Assembly (NCBI GenBank): GCA_025526935.1 | Contig: JAHLKD010000072.1 | Location: forward strand, 124,001 to 188,000 | Origin: Cladochytrium replicatum | Taxonomy: Eukaryota; Chytridiomycota; Chytridiomycetes; Cladochytriales; Cladochytriaceae | Length of the DNA: 64,000 nt | Reading direction: 5' to 3' | Shown: positions 1 through 11,514 of the stretch, one piece after another | Layout of the letters: each line of letters opens with the position of its first letter | Numbering within the stretch: the stretch's first letter is position 1 | The notes under the pieces: generated by a model | Told to the model about the DNA's origin: nothing | The model's database searches: none | The model's input: only the letters and a program-made list of their open reading frames with translations | Position numbers and translations under genes: made by a program

Positions 1-1250
1 GAATGGGCTTCGTCTCATCCGTCGCAATCTCGATGTCAGCAAAGGCCCCACCATGCCCAGCTTTATTTTGACCATTTCCATATTTTTGATAACCTCAGGT
101 CGCTGATTATTCTTGTAAACATGGGGAATAACAGTGTAAAACTCTGAGCAAAATGGACCTCAGCTCAGAGTTCTATATTTGCGTTTCACTGAATAGCTTC
201 TGAAATTTGTTTGACCTTCTCATATCCCTCCTGAATGATCTTTTTTCTGAGCTGTCAACCGAGCTTTTGTGGCAACAAAACTTCATTAGCTCTCCCATCG
301 AATAGTGGAGGAGTTCTTTACTATCGTCATAACCAATGGACATTTTTTCCTTTGGCATCGTGTTAATATCGAAAATGAGCTTCATCAGCTCTCTAGCTTG
401 TTCCGAAAGCTTGCTCTCCGATGTGGGGAGGTCGGGCTCGTGAGACTGGGGGCTTCTTCGGCAACTCCTCTTCGTTCCCCCTCTCAAGAAGGAAGCACTT
501 CCCTTCTTATGGACAAAATTATCCCTGTCGCCCATGCACTGCCGTCTGCATCATTACGGAATCAGCAAAATTGATGAGACCAAAACTGCGCTTTCCAATC
601 AGAAACCGGTTCTCCCTTCTCCCCAGCCGTCGCTCCATCTACCACACCAAAGTAGATATTTCAGCGACAAATTCTGACAAATGAGGAGGGCATACTTGTT
701 AAAGCATAAATATGTTTCGGCACTTAATGATGTAATATTTATCTATAAGTGTGAATTAGTTATTTAACTTTCACCTGGTTATCTCGACATACTGTGGCTG
801 TTCTAAATGTTGGTTTTAATCAGTATTCGATCAGTTTCGTCATGGGATCAATATGAAAGCTAACCTGATTCAAAAGACAGTCGAACGCTTCGACGTCCCG
901 TTCTAAGACGTGGTAGTTTTGATGATCACTAAAGCTTTGGTCGACGGCCAAAATTGGCAGGTTTTGAATCCCTCATCGAAACGGTCTTATCGATTTTCCT
1001 TGTGTTGAGTGACAATTTTGAGGTGCTTCGACCGGAGGAGTAGTTGCTTTGCTTTGTGTGCTCGTCTCCTCATCATCATTACTCTTGTCCTAAGGGCTTT
1101 TGATCTGTTTGAGGAGAGCGCTTCTTCCCTTTGGTTCCCGTCTTCCTCGTCCTCGACTGTTCCACCCGCACTGCTCGGGCGCTGTGGCGGCTCATCTTCA
1201 CCCGAAACGTTCGATCTTCCCTTATCCGAGCCTGCAGATTTTCTTTCCAA
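1..1250 (-). pseudogene. PARP-like ADP-ribosyltransferase, WGR plus regulatory domain, damaged and cut by the left edge
   Basis: Read right to left, pieces of a nuclear poly(ADP-ribose) polymerase appear in family order. A basic N-terminal stretch (1250-990) leads to a WGR-domain start (about 940-860, containing FDCLLNQ, compare YDxMLNQ). The WGR end follows (about 535-490, GDRDNFVHKKG), then the helical regulatory domain (450-1, with ELMKLIFDIN, IIQEGYEKVKQISEAI, EFYTVIPH and ADIEIAT). The catalytic domain would lie beyond base 1. The frame changes several times inside conserved blocks, for example just after VHKKG, where a one-base shift restores a GKxFLLE-like end, and at an A6 run before IIQEGY. 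Some changes can be introns, but those two cannot. Either the gene is decaying or the sequence has indel errors. The start codon is not resolved. Family assignment is good; coding status is unsure. Confidence 0.6.
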
Positions 1251-1774
1251 CCTTTCTTCCGGTTTGTCTTCAGAACGGCCACGCTTAGTACCAGAGCAGC
1301 ATTGTTTTTCCGAATCAGTCTCCTGCTCGATTTCATCAACCGTATAATCTTATTCTGATAACTTTGAGTCTTTCGCCACGCTCTTTCTGTCGAACGATGT
1401 CTGTCGAATGAAGTCCAGGTTGAGAACGAAAACATCGCTTCGGTCGGTTTCTTTTTCGTGGCAGCGATCGGCTTCTTTAGATCATCTGAACATGCAACGT
1501 AGTGTGTTGTATTTTCGTCAAGGATTGCGGTACCGACCCGCCCGGCTCATTGATCGCATAGCTCCTTGTTGTCATTAGCCTTAGCGGTCGAAGTACTTCG
1601 TGGAGATGAGCAAATGCTCAGTTCATTGGATGGATCAATTGGACGAGTGTACAGTACCTGAAACAGAAGACTAGATCTTCAAAATAGTGCTTGCTACAGA
1701 GTCTCCACCTCCCTGTCGTCGTGACGGAACAAACACGATAATGTGCCACTCAGGTGACAGCGCGTTGTCTTGTA
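1251..1774. other. Intergenic stretch, nothing recognised
   Basis: This stretch separates the leftward PARP-like gene from the rightward cyclin gene, so both promoters probably lie here. I see short basic or serine-rich frames on both strands near 1250-1435, which may be the N-terminus of the PARP-like protein, but no recognisable domain, RNA gene or repeat. Confidence 0.4.
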
Positions 1775-4060
1775 ATGGTTGATCACATCCACAAAGGACT
1801 ATGGAATAATAGCGAGAAGCAGGAAGGGAAGAATAGAATGGAAAGTTCGGGATTGATGGAAAAATACTATCCGGAAGCAAAAAAGAGGCTATTGCCCATG
1901 CTACCAAGGCTGGGGAAAAGTTCTGCAGATCCAACCTACAAACCTGATTCTTCCAAAAACTCTCACAGCTATCTGGAAAATGAGACTAACCAAAACAAGA
2001 ACTATGGACGTGAAAACGCAAATGTTTCAGCTGAACTGCAGTCCCAAGCTCGTATACTCGAGTGGTACGTTCAAAGCCATCCTGAAATAAAGAAATTAGC
2101 ATTGGAGCAATTAAGAGATGAAAACGAGAATATCTCCGCAATAAACTTTAAAGGCTTACCGCAAAGTGATCCAGAACTTATGGAGCAAATGTCGCCGACT
2201 ATTGTATGTGACCAAGATGCTGGGCAGTCGTTGTCAGCAGATTCGCCTATTGACTTGCATTCAATGGTTAAGAGAGCCCTCAAGAACGATCTTATTGGTG
2301 AGAAAGAAGCAATTAGACAAAGAAAGCAACAGACAACTGACTTTCAATTTGCTGGGGGAAAAAAAGAGCTGAGTTCTAACATCGTGGACGAACTATTTCA
2401 TTGTGATACGTTACCCAATGACGCCAATACAGATGGACTTCCGTATCTCCCTGGACTTGCCCAGTTCATCATGTCAGTCATGCACAGAACCCGATCTTCT
2501 CTTAGCTCTCTCGCACTTGCCTTGTTCTATTTGACAAGGCTTAAGCAAATTCATCCATTCTGCAGAGGGTCTCACGGATCTGGTCATCGCCTTGTGCTTG
2601 CAGCCCTTATTGTCGCATCAAAGTATCTGTACGACGATACTTTCAACAACAAAGCTTGGTCTTCTGTTTCTTCCGGGTTGTATTCCCTCGAAGAAGTTAA
2701 TCAGATGGAAATTGAGCTACTTTTCTTTCTTAAGTATCAGCTCTGGGTTACGGAAAGCTCTTGGGTTGCGTTTCTAGAGACTCTCGGCAAAAAGCTGGCT
2801 TCAAAACGAGAGATGTTTGCGCAAGAAAATTTTTGGAATTCAAATCTCTCTGGAGAAGAAGTCTCTCCGGAATTGTTTTCTGTCGAGCTGGCGTTTTCAA
2901 CCCCAAAGGAGGAATGGGGAGCTAAATCAGAGGAGAAAACCATCGTTGCCCTCGCCAAGATGCCGACTGACGTCTTGTCTGGCTTAAATATCTCCACAAA
3001 CAGAATGTGTGCTGAAGAAATCGGAGAAACAAGACACGACGGAATTACAGTTCAGGTTGGAACTGAATCAATGTTCTCGTCAAAATTCAGTTCACAGGAT
3101 TACGCAAGCGATGAGCATGGTATAATGAACGTGCATCGATCCATTGTCCCCGATAACATAGAGCACCAGGGACAGAAGCCAAGGGAAACGAACAATGGCC
3201 TGGATACCATCAACACGAATGATCTGCACAAGCTTGCGTATGTCAACATACCTCCAAACTCATCAGATTGCCCAGCAAATTCGGCGACAGCACGTGTGGA
3301 TGGCAGAGGAAAAGGAACATTAGCCCAAAATGATTCTGAGGTGACGCTAAAAGGACTTTCGGACTCCCGCAACTCGCTTGTCGAGTGTACGATGAGGACA
3401 GCAGAGTGTACGCCGAGAACTAGTGCCAAACAATGTCAGACTGCTCGTGGAGTGAATGATCCCGTAGTTTGCTCAGTCGGAGCCCATGCGGTTCACCACA
3501 ATGGGATGAACCTGACTCATGGTCAACGGGATATTGACATATCAATCACTGTGGTGTCTTCACCAGCTGGTTCAACGAAACTTTGTTTGTCTTCTGCTCC
3601 GTCACAGTTCTCAACCTCATCTGCGTTCTTCTTTGGATCCTCACAAAAGTTGAGAAGAAAGAGGGAGAAGTTTAAACAGCACATCGAAAGCAATTTTGCG
3701 AATCAGGCAGAAAGTTTTTGTGCAAGCAACCAAGACTCCGTTTTCCGGTGGCCAGTGGGCGAGGATGAAGTCGATCCAGAATTAGGGAGTTGTCAAGGAT
3801 TTCCAAGTTCAATAACTGTGGGACGCTCGATTCAAACAATTAACCCCAGCGACGATTCTACTGACAACCTTAGTGATGATTTTACGCAGCTGGAGAATGG
3901 TCGGACTCACTTCCAATATCCCGACTCAGATGTGGAAGCAAAAGAAGCTCATCAACATTCTGCTTTGCAGCTTTCGCAGGCAGTGCTTCAAAATGTCGGA
4001 AAACTTATTCCAGGATTCATCCTCAACGCAATTCACGGTGGACGGCACGGACGCTTTTAA
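1775..4060 (+). CDS. PHO80/PCL-type cyclin with a long tail
   Basis: A single long exon encodes about 761 residues from the first ATG at 1775; a shorter start at 1838 is possible. The cyclin box lies around residues 220-330. It shows the Pcl/Pho80 pattern: a first helix (AQFIMSVMHRTRSS), FYLTRLK, then GSGHRLVLAALIVASKYLYD and NQMEIELLFFLKYQLWV. Family members partner a Pho85/CDK5-like kinase and direct it to targets in the cell cycle, polarity or phosphate signalling. The N-terminal 200 and C-terminal 400 residues are polar and low in complexity, as in other fungal Pcl proteins. The stop lies 57 bases from the stop of the convergent kinesin gene. The frame is clean throughout. Confidence 0.85.
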   Translation: MVDHIHKGLWNNSEKQEGKNRMESSGLMEKYYPEAKKRLLPMLPRLGKSSADPTYKPDSSKNSHSYLENETNQNKNYGRENANVSAELQSQARILEWYVQSHPEIKKLALEQLRDENENISAINFKGLPQSDPELMEQMSPTIVCDQDAGQSLSADSPIDLHSMVKRALKNDLIGEKEAIRQRKQQTTDFQFAGGKKELSSNIVDELFHCDTLPNDANTDGLPYLPGLAQFIMSVMHRTRSSLSSLALALFYLTRLKQIHPFCRGSHGSGHRLVLAALIVASKYLYDDTFNNKAWSSVSSGLYSLEEVNQMEIELLFFLKYQLWVTESSWVAFLETLGKKLASKREMFAQENFWNSNLSGEEVSPELFSVELAFSTPKEEWGAKSEEKTIVALAKMPTDVLSGLNISTNRMCAEEIGETRHDGITVQVGTESMFSSKFSSQDYASDEHGIMNVHRSIVPDNIEHQGQKPRETNNGLDTINTNDLHKLAYVNIPPNSSDCPANSATARVDGRGKGTLAQNDSEVTLKGLSDSRNSLVECTMRTAECTPRTSAKQCQTARGVNDPVVCSVGAHAVHHNGMNLTHGQRDIDISITVVSSPAGSTKLCLSSAPSQFSTSSAFFFGSSQKLRRKREKFKQHIESNFANQAESFCASNQDSVFRWPVGEDEVDPELGSCQGFPSSITVGRSIQTINPSDDSTDNLSDDFTQLENGRTHFQYPDSDVEAKEAHQHSALQLSQAVLQNVGKLIPGFILNAIHGGRHGRF

Positions 4061-4117
4061 TTACTCTTATTTGACTGAAAACATAGTAATGTTCCCTTTT
4101 TCTACTTTTCCCCAAGC

Positions 4118-7100
4118 TCATCCTTTCTTCGCTCTGGCTGTCCCGATCTGACAAGAGTTGACCTGAATAGAAAATAAATACCCGACCTGGTTTAAATTCG
4201 TAAAGCTTACCTTCGTTGCAAAGCGAAGTGAGTTCAAAGTTTCATTGAAATTGACTGGGAGGGGCGAAACATTCACGAACATCAACGTTTTGCAGTTTCC
4301 ACCTAAGAAAAATAGAATTTAGCCTTTGTTTCTTATAACAGAAGCCAAATTCACCCAAAGAATTTTGAAGCAAGTACGTCAGCTAAAATGAAATGTTTGT
4401 TTGTAAAATAAACAGAAAAGATGGAATGATCGTAAGCTACCTTCGAATTCCGGTATGGAACATGCGAATCTTTGTTTGCTAGGGCCGATATGACATCACC
4501 AAGGCAGCTCAAGCTTTTATTGATCGCCTGTGTTTCTTTGAGGCGATCACCAGTGGATCCAGATGAAGATAGTCGCTCAGATCCAGCCAAGTCAATTAAG
4601 TTGAGCAGTCCTTCACACGTCTCCTCAGTTACTGAGTTTTGTCCACATAATCGCAGGGTAAAAACACTTTGGAAAAGTCAGATAAGCTTTGAAGTTTGAA
4701 TCATTCAAATTGATACCTGTGGCTTCGAGACGAACGCTCGTTGCAAAGAGTCGCTGCCACTGCCCGATTGTGAGAAGCTCGTTTCAAAAGATCTCGAACA
4801 CTTTTTGGATTCGATACAACGACTTGATGAGGAATTAGGTTTGTTCAGGGGAGTATGAAGCTCATCACCTGTTACAGAATCTGTAACCGCGGTTCGGTTT
4901 GTCGTAGGATGGTGTTTTATCTCATGTTTCTTGGTTCCGTTATCGTTATTGTCAAGAAGGTCTCTGATACTTTCGTTGTATATTTCTAGATATTGAGCTT
5001 CCATAGTGTATTGCCACCCTTTTGCTTTGAGAGCCTCAGCTGATTCAAAAATCTGCTCAACTGCACGCGGAATCATGCCAACTGATTTCTGGTCGTTCAG
5101 ATCTTCACCTCCTTCCATCCTGTATAATGTGATCTTTTTAACTTCGGCTAGGATCTGTGGCGGGGATTTACGTGTATGTTTTTCCACTGCCCGTCTGCCC
5201 ATATGCAAAAATGCACACGTTGAACCCATCTAACGCAGACTGCACCAGTTGAGAAATTTCTTCGAAGACTTCTGCTTGAAGTGTCTTCGGTTGGAAAACC
5301 TGCAACAATGAAATAAGCCCTAAAAACGCCCACAAAGAAACTGATTTGCGAGACCTTATCGAATGCAAACGGATAAGATTTCGAGCTTTTTGCGCCAGAC
5401 GCGTTTTCCTGCAGATAAAATACTTTGTCGAGATGTTTGAAAGCGAGGCCAAGACTTACCGTTATCTGTGTCAACTCAAGTGCACCATCTTCACCATCCG
5501 TGAAGTTAATGTGACTCATGATCTCCTCCATTGATTTATTGTTGGCCATTTCAGCGGCTAATGAGCGTGTTTTAAAGCAGCGGCTGATATATGATTGGGC
5601 TCAACTTACATAGCAATGGACGAACGCGACAGAACACTCTGATATTTCCCTTTAGCTCCTGAGATATAAAGTGGTTTCAAGTCAATGTTAAAAAAGGCTC
5701 TTGTTCCCATACTTGAATAGTGTTGTGCAACTTCCGGCGAAGCGTTTCTTCCTCTCTAACCTTCGACTCCAAGTTCGCGACACTCGACTTGGCGTCTGAT
5801 AGCTGGGAAGTCAAGCTTTCGATTGTATTTGTTTGCTGGCGACCAATTTGCTCCAATGTCTGCAAAACCGAATGAGACACGGAATGAAAACAAAAACATA
5901 ATGCGGTACCTCAATCTTCAATTTTAGAGCACGATTATCACTTTCCATAGCAAGCGCGCTAGTGGATTGAGTGCTGATGATCCCCTAAACGAGATGTTAG
6001 CACAAATATAATACAATTATGAGTGTACCTACCTTAAGCTGCTCTACTTCGGCTCTTGCAGTGTTGAGCGCATCCAATGCCGACTTCTTCTCTGATGTGA
6101 GCGTTTCAACGGAAGATCTTGCTTCTTCAGCGGCAATGCGGTGAGATCGAGTTATCTGGTCTATCTCATAGTCGTGTTTGGATCTAATTTGCTGTTATTG
6201 GCGGAATTAACGGAAGTCTACTCTCTTTGTATTGTTAGCCATACACGGATTTCCTCTCTGAGTCGTTCAAGTTCCCGACTCATGTTCGACGTTTCCTCCT
6301 CTTTGACCACAACTTTGTTCTCCAAGGCTGTTCGAAATGAAAGCACTTCAACGACTTCAATAAAACCTTCAGCAATGTAATTTTCACTTTCAATTTAGAA
6401 TTCTTACTGTGATTCTTGCTCTCTGCAAGCTTTTCCTCAAGGAGTGCTATCACACGTCGAGAATCATTAAGATCATTTCTGGTCGAAGAGTGCTCATGCT
6501 CTAAATCCTCGAGACGACCCTTTCGTGTTTCTATGAGTACGAGCCATCGATTCTCTTTCCGTACAGGTCACCTTGACATCCCACTTATCTCGTCGTTTCT
6601 TTCCAAGTTCAGCGGCGTGATCAGTTGCAACTTTAGGTGCCGATGTCGAACTAGCAGGTTTCGGCGGAGCTGGGGCTCTTGTTGGACCGGTTGCGCTTGC
6701 TTTCGATCTAGAACTAATGGTCGGTGCTGTCAGCCTGCTTGACGTGCCACGCGTGCGAGTGGATGCTCGCGCATTTGCAACCGGGACTGCCTTCGTCTCT
6801 GGAGCAGGAACGTTGGCGTTTCGTTCGGGATCGGGACGTTGTCGCACATTCCGGCGCTGTTCTTCGTTTGCAGGTTCTTCAGCACGGCGCTTTAATCTGT
6901 CCCGAGTCGAGTGAACAACGAACTCCGTTTCTTCTCGTTGGACCGCGGTCGAAGTGGTTATTGCAGGAGGATCCGCGGCCGGAGGAATATCAGGGACTGT
7001 TGGTTGGGTTCCGAAGCTAATCCCAGAAATATGTGGAGGTCGATCCAGTAATCCGGCACCAATCGAAAGTGGAATTTTCACATTGACCGGCTTACTCTTG

Positions 7101-7150
7101 GATGGCTGCTTCAATTTGCTTGGGGAGGAGATACTCACTGGCTGGTCCAT
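4118..7150 (-). CDS. Kinesin-14 (C-terminal motor, Kar3/Ncd type)
   Basis: This is a minus-end-directed microtubule motor. The N-terminus from 7150 is a basic, proline- and serine-rich tail (about 200 residues), followed by a coiled-coil stalk. The kinesin-14 neck joins the motor at 5600-5760 ([10 protein letters not shown], then [13 protein letters not shown]). Motor motifs follow: P-loop GQTGSGKT near 5170-5190, SSRSHS across the intron at 4667-4716, switch II DLAGSE, and [15 protein letters not shown] near 4500. The C-terminus ends [10 protein letters not shown] at 4118-4162, just past the motor, as expected for a C-terminal kinesin. At least nine introns are implied. One exon (4355-4382) is only 28 nt and encodes [10 protein letters not shown]. 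Every splice I could follow keeps frame. The motor class is secure; the specific Kar3-like role is inferred. Confidence 0.92.
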
Positions 7151-7467
7151 ATTCTGAGTCTCGCCAATTCCAAAATGGGTTAAATGGGGGTGAAGGTGCT
7201 TGCCGGCAACCCCAACAAAAGTAATGTGAAATGGGAAGTCATGAGATGTACCATGAGTAGAGATAATGTGTATAAATAGCTGTAAAAGCTCATAAAAAGA
7301 TGGAAAAAGATGGAAATAACCGAGAAAATCGGAATTAGAGGCAAAAGATATCTTACCATAAATGGTATGATAGAACTGTGAAAATCTGCGCTGAGCAGAT
7401 GAACGTGTGATCCGAAATCACAGTTCAGTAATGTCCATGAGATTTCGTTATCTTGTAGATTGTTCTG
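7151..7467. promoter_or_regulatory. Divergent intergenic region between kinesin-14 and CWC27
   Basis: About 320 bases separate the kinesin start from the first recognisable CWC27 exon on the other strand, so promoters for both should lie here. It is AT-rich in the middle (7260-7330). I cannot name a specific element. Confidence 0.35.
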
Positions 7468-8995
7468 AAAACCACTGGAGGCGATCTGGAAGTCGAGTTG
7501 AGGGGAATTTTGTGTATGAAAAAGGCTAATACTATGCTAACGGACATAGTATGGGCCAAAGAGGCACCAAAAGCTTGCAGAAACTTTGTACAATCATGGT
7601 AAGCAAAGTTTCAGACGCAGCTTTAAGCGCTCATCCCCTCAGGTTGGAAGGATATTACGATTGGGACGATCTTCCACCGAATAGTGAAGAAGTTCAACGT
7701 TCAAGGCGGTGATCCCACCGGGACGGGAATGGGGGGCGAATCGATTTATGGCGCACACTTCAATGATGAATATCATTCTCGGCTTCGATTCTCGAGGTGA
7801 GGAATAATGGGAATGGTCATGTTGGTAGCATGGTAGTAATATTGGACACTGATGGAATGTAAGGCAAATACCGGTCGGAATGCCAACACTAGTCAGTTCT
7901 TCTTCACATTTGACCAAAGCAGACGAACTGAACCGAAAGAACACCGTGTTTGGCAAAGTAAGGGGCTTCTGTGTGCGGAGCTCTCACTAAATTCCTTACA
8001 CAGATTGTGTTGGGGACAACATATTTAACTTGATGCGAATTAGAGAACTAGTAGTTGATGAGAACGAGAAGCTGCTGTTTCCAGTTACAATTCTTTCGGT
8101 CGTCGTGCTGTCAAATCCATCTGATCATAGAGCCATGTGGTGTGCTCGAAGGGCTCGTGTCGAGTGGTCAAACTTGTTTCGAAGAAGCTAAAGTACGTTG
8201 ATTCAATACCGGTTTAGGACTTGCTTTAAGTTGAGTTTACAGGAAAAGAACGTGAATATGCTTTCATTTGGGGAGGAAGAAATCTCGGTGCGGGAAGTCA
8301 CTGTCAAAATTCGAAGCAGCCACGATGTCATTGACGATCCGAAACTAAGCAGTCATTTGGTCACGCAAAATGACACAGGATGAAGAGACGGTATCTTGAC
8401 CGCCGAAACGCAAGAGATCAGATGACGTGCCAGACTCTGTGGGGAAGGATAGGGATGACAATGCTCCTGGAATGCCGGAAGAAGCTGTGAAGGTTCAGCG
8501 CTTGATCAGTTCAAACGAGAGAATGTAGTCTTGGTCAAGTACTTCTTTTAAAGACGAATTGAGCTTAGCTATCCGCCATAAAAGGTGAGATTCAGAAAGT
8601 GAAAGAAGAAATCAAGTCCTTTTCTTCGGCGGGGAAAGAGCCAAAAACTACTGAAAAAAACAAAGAAGCTAGATTCCTTGGAATACGAAAAGGAGACTTT
8701 GTTTTCTTTAGGACAAGCCGTCCAAAGAAAGAGCAGCGAGGCGTAATGTAGGAGATATACTCGGTAAACTCCACTACTTTCGATCGAAACAGAAGACAGC
8801 GTCAGCTGGAAGCGATGATGATGACGAGGAGGCACATCGGACCTGTCATCTACATGGACGAACAGGATGCCAGGCATGCAGAGATACTGGGTGGAAGAGG
8901 GTAGTGATAGGGGTTGGAGAACTCATAAGCTGAAGTTCGCGACGCATGCTAATGTTTATTGCTCCAAAGTTGATTATGCACGCAGTATTTGACCT
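7468..8995 (+). pseudogene. CWC27: CWC27-type spliceosomal cyclophilin, frame-disrupted
   Basis: CWC27 is a peptidyl-prolyl isomerase-fold protein of the activated spliceosome. Exons in order give VLKTTGGDLEVEL, WAKEAPKACRNF (to 7610, before an intron), then EGYYDW and [17 protein letters not shown] (7645-7710). [39 protein letters not shown] and ADELNRKNTVFGK follow to 7955. GDNIFNLMRI plus VTILSVVVLSNPSDH come next, and then the family-specific tail motif NMLSFGEEE, SSHDVIDDP (8260-8350) with a basic coiled tail to about 8990. The frame breaks between YYDW and TIFHR at a GGG run, where one extra G explains it. It breaks again after RLRFSR (TGA) and before GDNIF. Residues on both sides of each break are highly conserved, so sequence error or recent decay are both possible. 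Exact ends are approximate. Confidence 0.75.
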
Positions 8996-9037
8996 CACGA
9001 CCCATTAAAAATATATATGCGGGAATTGATATATTTT

Positions 9038-10460
9038 TTACTTTTTCTTTGATTTCTTCGCACCTTTCATCGGATGCGAGTCTCTTCGCAATTTCGGTCC
9101 GTTTGATTGCTGTTTTTGAAGAATCGGTTCCTTTTTGCTGAAAGCTTGAACATCATCAAAACCTTATTCAAAGCGTATCCAGACCAACTTACTTTTCACA
9201 CTATCCTTTCCAAAGGTCACCTTCTTCACCTTTGCAGTTGGTAAATCAGGAGTTGCGTCCTTTACTTCATCTGCTCCCTCTACATCGTCCCCAGCGTCTA
9301 GACAGGAAATTGCAAATAAGAAGACTGCTCCAGCTTTTATGTACAAACATACCCTCGCCATGCTTTCTTTTCCTCAATTCCGACTGTTTCTTACTCTCTT
9401 TCTTCAAAAGCTCGGAAAAAGCCTTCAGGCCCTCGTCTTCAGGTACCAATGGTACGTCCTCGCTTAATAACTCTTTCAATTGTTTTGCCGCACCTCCATT
9501 CAGTCCCCCATCAGTGTGCTTCAAAATAAATACGTTGATGTCATTCTGATTACAAGGATACCTCTTTGTAAAACACATCAGATAACGTCAATAATGCCTT
9601 GTAACAATTCCCTACCCGCCCTGCTGACACCGCTGTCAATCTCGGCTGTACTGCATCAATAATTCTAGCTTGTAGAACGTGATTGTCCGATTCGACCAAA
9701 ACTTGGAGCATGAAAAGTGCGAGCTTTGTCCCAACTGACTGTTCGAACTTCAAACAGATATTAATGAACTTCACGTGAGATTTGTAGGGAACTCACATTG
9801 TTTGAAGTAGATTTCTCCAGTTCGTCCAGGAAAACTTCGACAGTGTGGTATTTCAGACCGTCAGGAACTTTCGACTCCTGTTGTCTGAGCTGCGTCAGAT
9901 AGCTCATAATATACTTCACATATATTCACCATACTCAAGTGGTCCGGATCGGAGGATGCCAAGATATTCGTCCAAATATTCATCTTCCCATCCCATTCTT
10001 TCAAGGAACCGAAATCCAAAGTAGTGCAGCGTTCGAAGAAGCTTGTAGTACTTATCAAGCCGGAGGTGGTCAATACCAGTCCATTGCAGAACCATGACTC
10101 TCCAGAGGGCACTCATATATCGAAGAGCTAACAGCGGCTCAAGATGGAGAACAAGGCTGCCGATGCTCTGAGCCAAATCATTCTGTACGGCAACCTTGTC
10201 CGACATCCAGAAGCCTAATAATTGTATTCATTTTCGGAGCTCGGAGTTGCGGAACAGCGCTCACAGTAGAATAGGCCATAGCATAGTTTGCAAAGGTCCA
10301 TGTCAGATATTTCTGGGTTCTCTCCCAAAAACTTCGAGAGCATCACGATAGCTCTGTCCCTGACTTTCTTATCTGGAAAACTCACATTAGCTGCAACAAG
10401 AAGAAGGTGTGCACCAATACCTGTGTGGGCCAGCTGCTGCCCAAAACTCGGTGTTGGCAT
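9038..10460 (-). CDS. RRP1: Rrp1/Nop52 rRNA-processing protein
   Basis: This nucleolar protein is needed for 27S pre-rRNA processing and 60S ribosome assembly. The chosen start at 10460 gives MPTPSFGQQLAHT, typical of the family, followed after a short intron by DKKVRDRAIVMLSKFL. Next come LCKLCYGLFYC and, across an intron ending near 10213, FWMSDK. The diagnostic motif follows around 10100 (WTGIDHLRLDKYYKLLR), and the tail is rich in lysine and acidic residues. The last exon can be read in two frames, ending at 9038 (KKSKKK) or at 9067. I prefer the first, because a lysine-rich nucleolar tail is usual. No breaks were seen in the conserved half. The gene is convergent with CWC27. Confidence 0.85.
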
Positions 10461-10589
10461 CGTGTGAAAATACCTGTGCCACAGGTGGCGGCAGCCAAGT
10501 CCAAGCGGACGGGTGTTGAATAGAATGTTGTCAATTAAACCGACAAGTGTATAAATTCTTTTTGACGATTGCTGCACAGAACTCAGTCC

Positions 10590-11430
10590 CAATTGAAGCG
10601 GATCTGAACAATATCTATCCTCACTTACTAGATATAAGTGTTGAGAATGACTGCGTCCAAGCTAAAGCATTGGTGACATTGTGGAGTAGTTTATCCGCCA
10701 CAGGCAGTTTGGATCTTGGCCTGATCCTCCTATCTTGAAGAAGCTGAGACGCAAATACGGGAGCTAGACAATTAAGAATTTTTGATGCTGGGAGTGATCT
10801 CTTAGGTTACTCACTTGTTGAGGGGACTTCCAAATTCTTGGTCAAACCGACATTCAATTCCAACAAGCAACTTTGGCAACCTTACGTGAAAACTTGGCCA
10901 ATGCTGAACGTCGGAATGAGAAACTGGCAGCTGATCTTCAACGCGCAGAAGCGAGTGTTGCAAAGGAAATGCTTAAGGCGTAAGAAACGTCCACCGTGCG
11001 GCCTAATCTCTTCATTTTATTCACTTTCTCATGGAACAACTGTGGATCGCGAGGAATGAAATAACGAAACCGAGAATGCTGAGAACCAAGTAAGTGGTCT
11101 AACTAGAGCTGAAGGATATGCATGCTCAGATATCTGCGCAAAACAGATAGGCTTCAGCGAAGACTTTGGATGAAGATCAAATCTGCGTCCATCTCAGGTT
11201 AAATGTTGTAATATTTTTATTGAGATGTTGGCAAAACAACCTTCTTTTTGAATTGGAGACGATATTCGGGTCAAAGATCTTTCTGACGCTCTCAAAGACT
11301 TCGAGTTCAACTATGCGCAAGCGGTTCGCCTCAATCTTCGTTACGAACACAACATAAAGGATCTTTCGAGGAACTGCAGTGTGAATGCTGACAGGATCAT
11401 TCAGGTTGCTCAGGAGTAGGAAACGCACGA
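10590..11430 (+). pseudogene. Coiled-coil protein fragments, not recognised
   Basis: Several short stretches look like one coiled-coil protein read in changing frames: a leading helix near 10600-10735 (ADLNNIYPHLLDIS), a heptad-rich block at 10850-10985 (LRENLANAERRNEKLAADLQ), and a third at 11285-11410 (LKDFEFNYAQAVRLNLRYEH). Typical intron signals separate some pieces, but stops remain between others and I could not build a continuous frame. I do not recognise the family. It sits between the starts of RRP1 and the 3' end of COQ8. A real gene with several small exons is also possible. Confidence 0.4.
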
Positions 11431-11514
11431 TACTTAGTTATACGACATCTGGGGAAACTCGCCCAATCAGTTTGTATTACACCCTCTAAGCAGACAGCGA
11501 TAATAAAGCAATGG

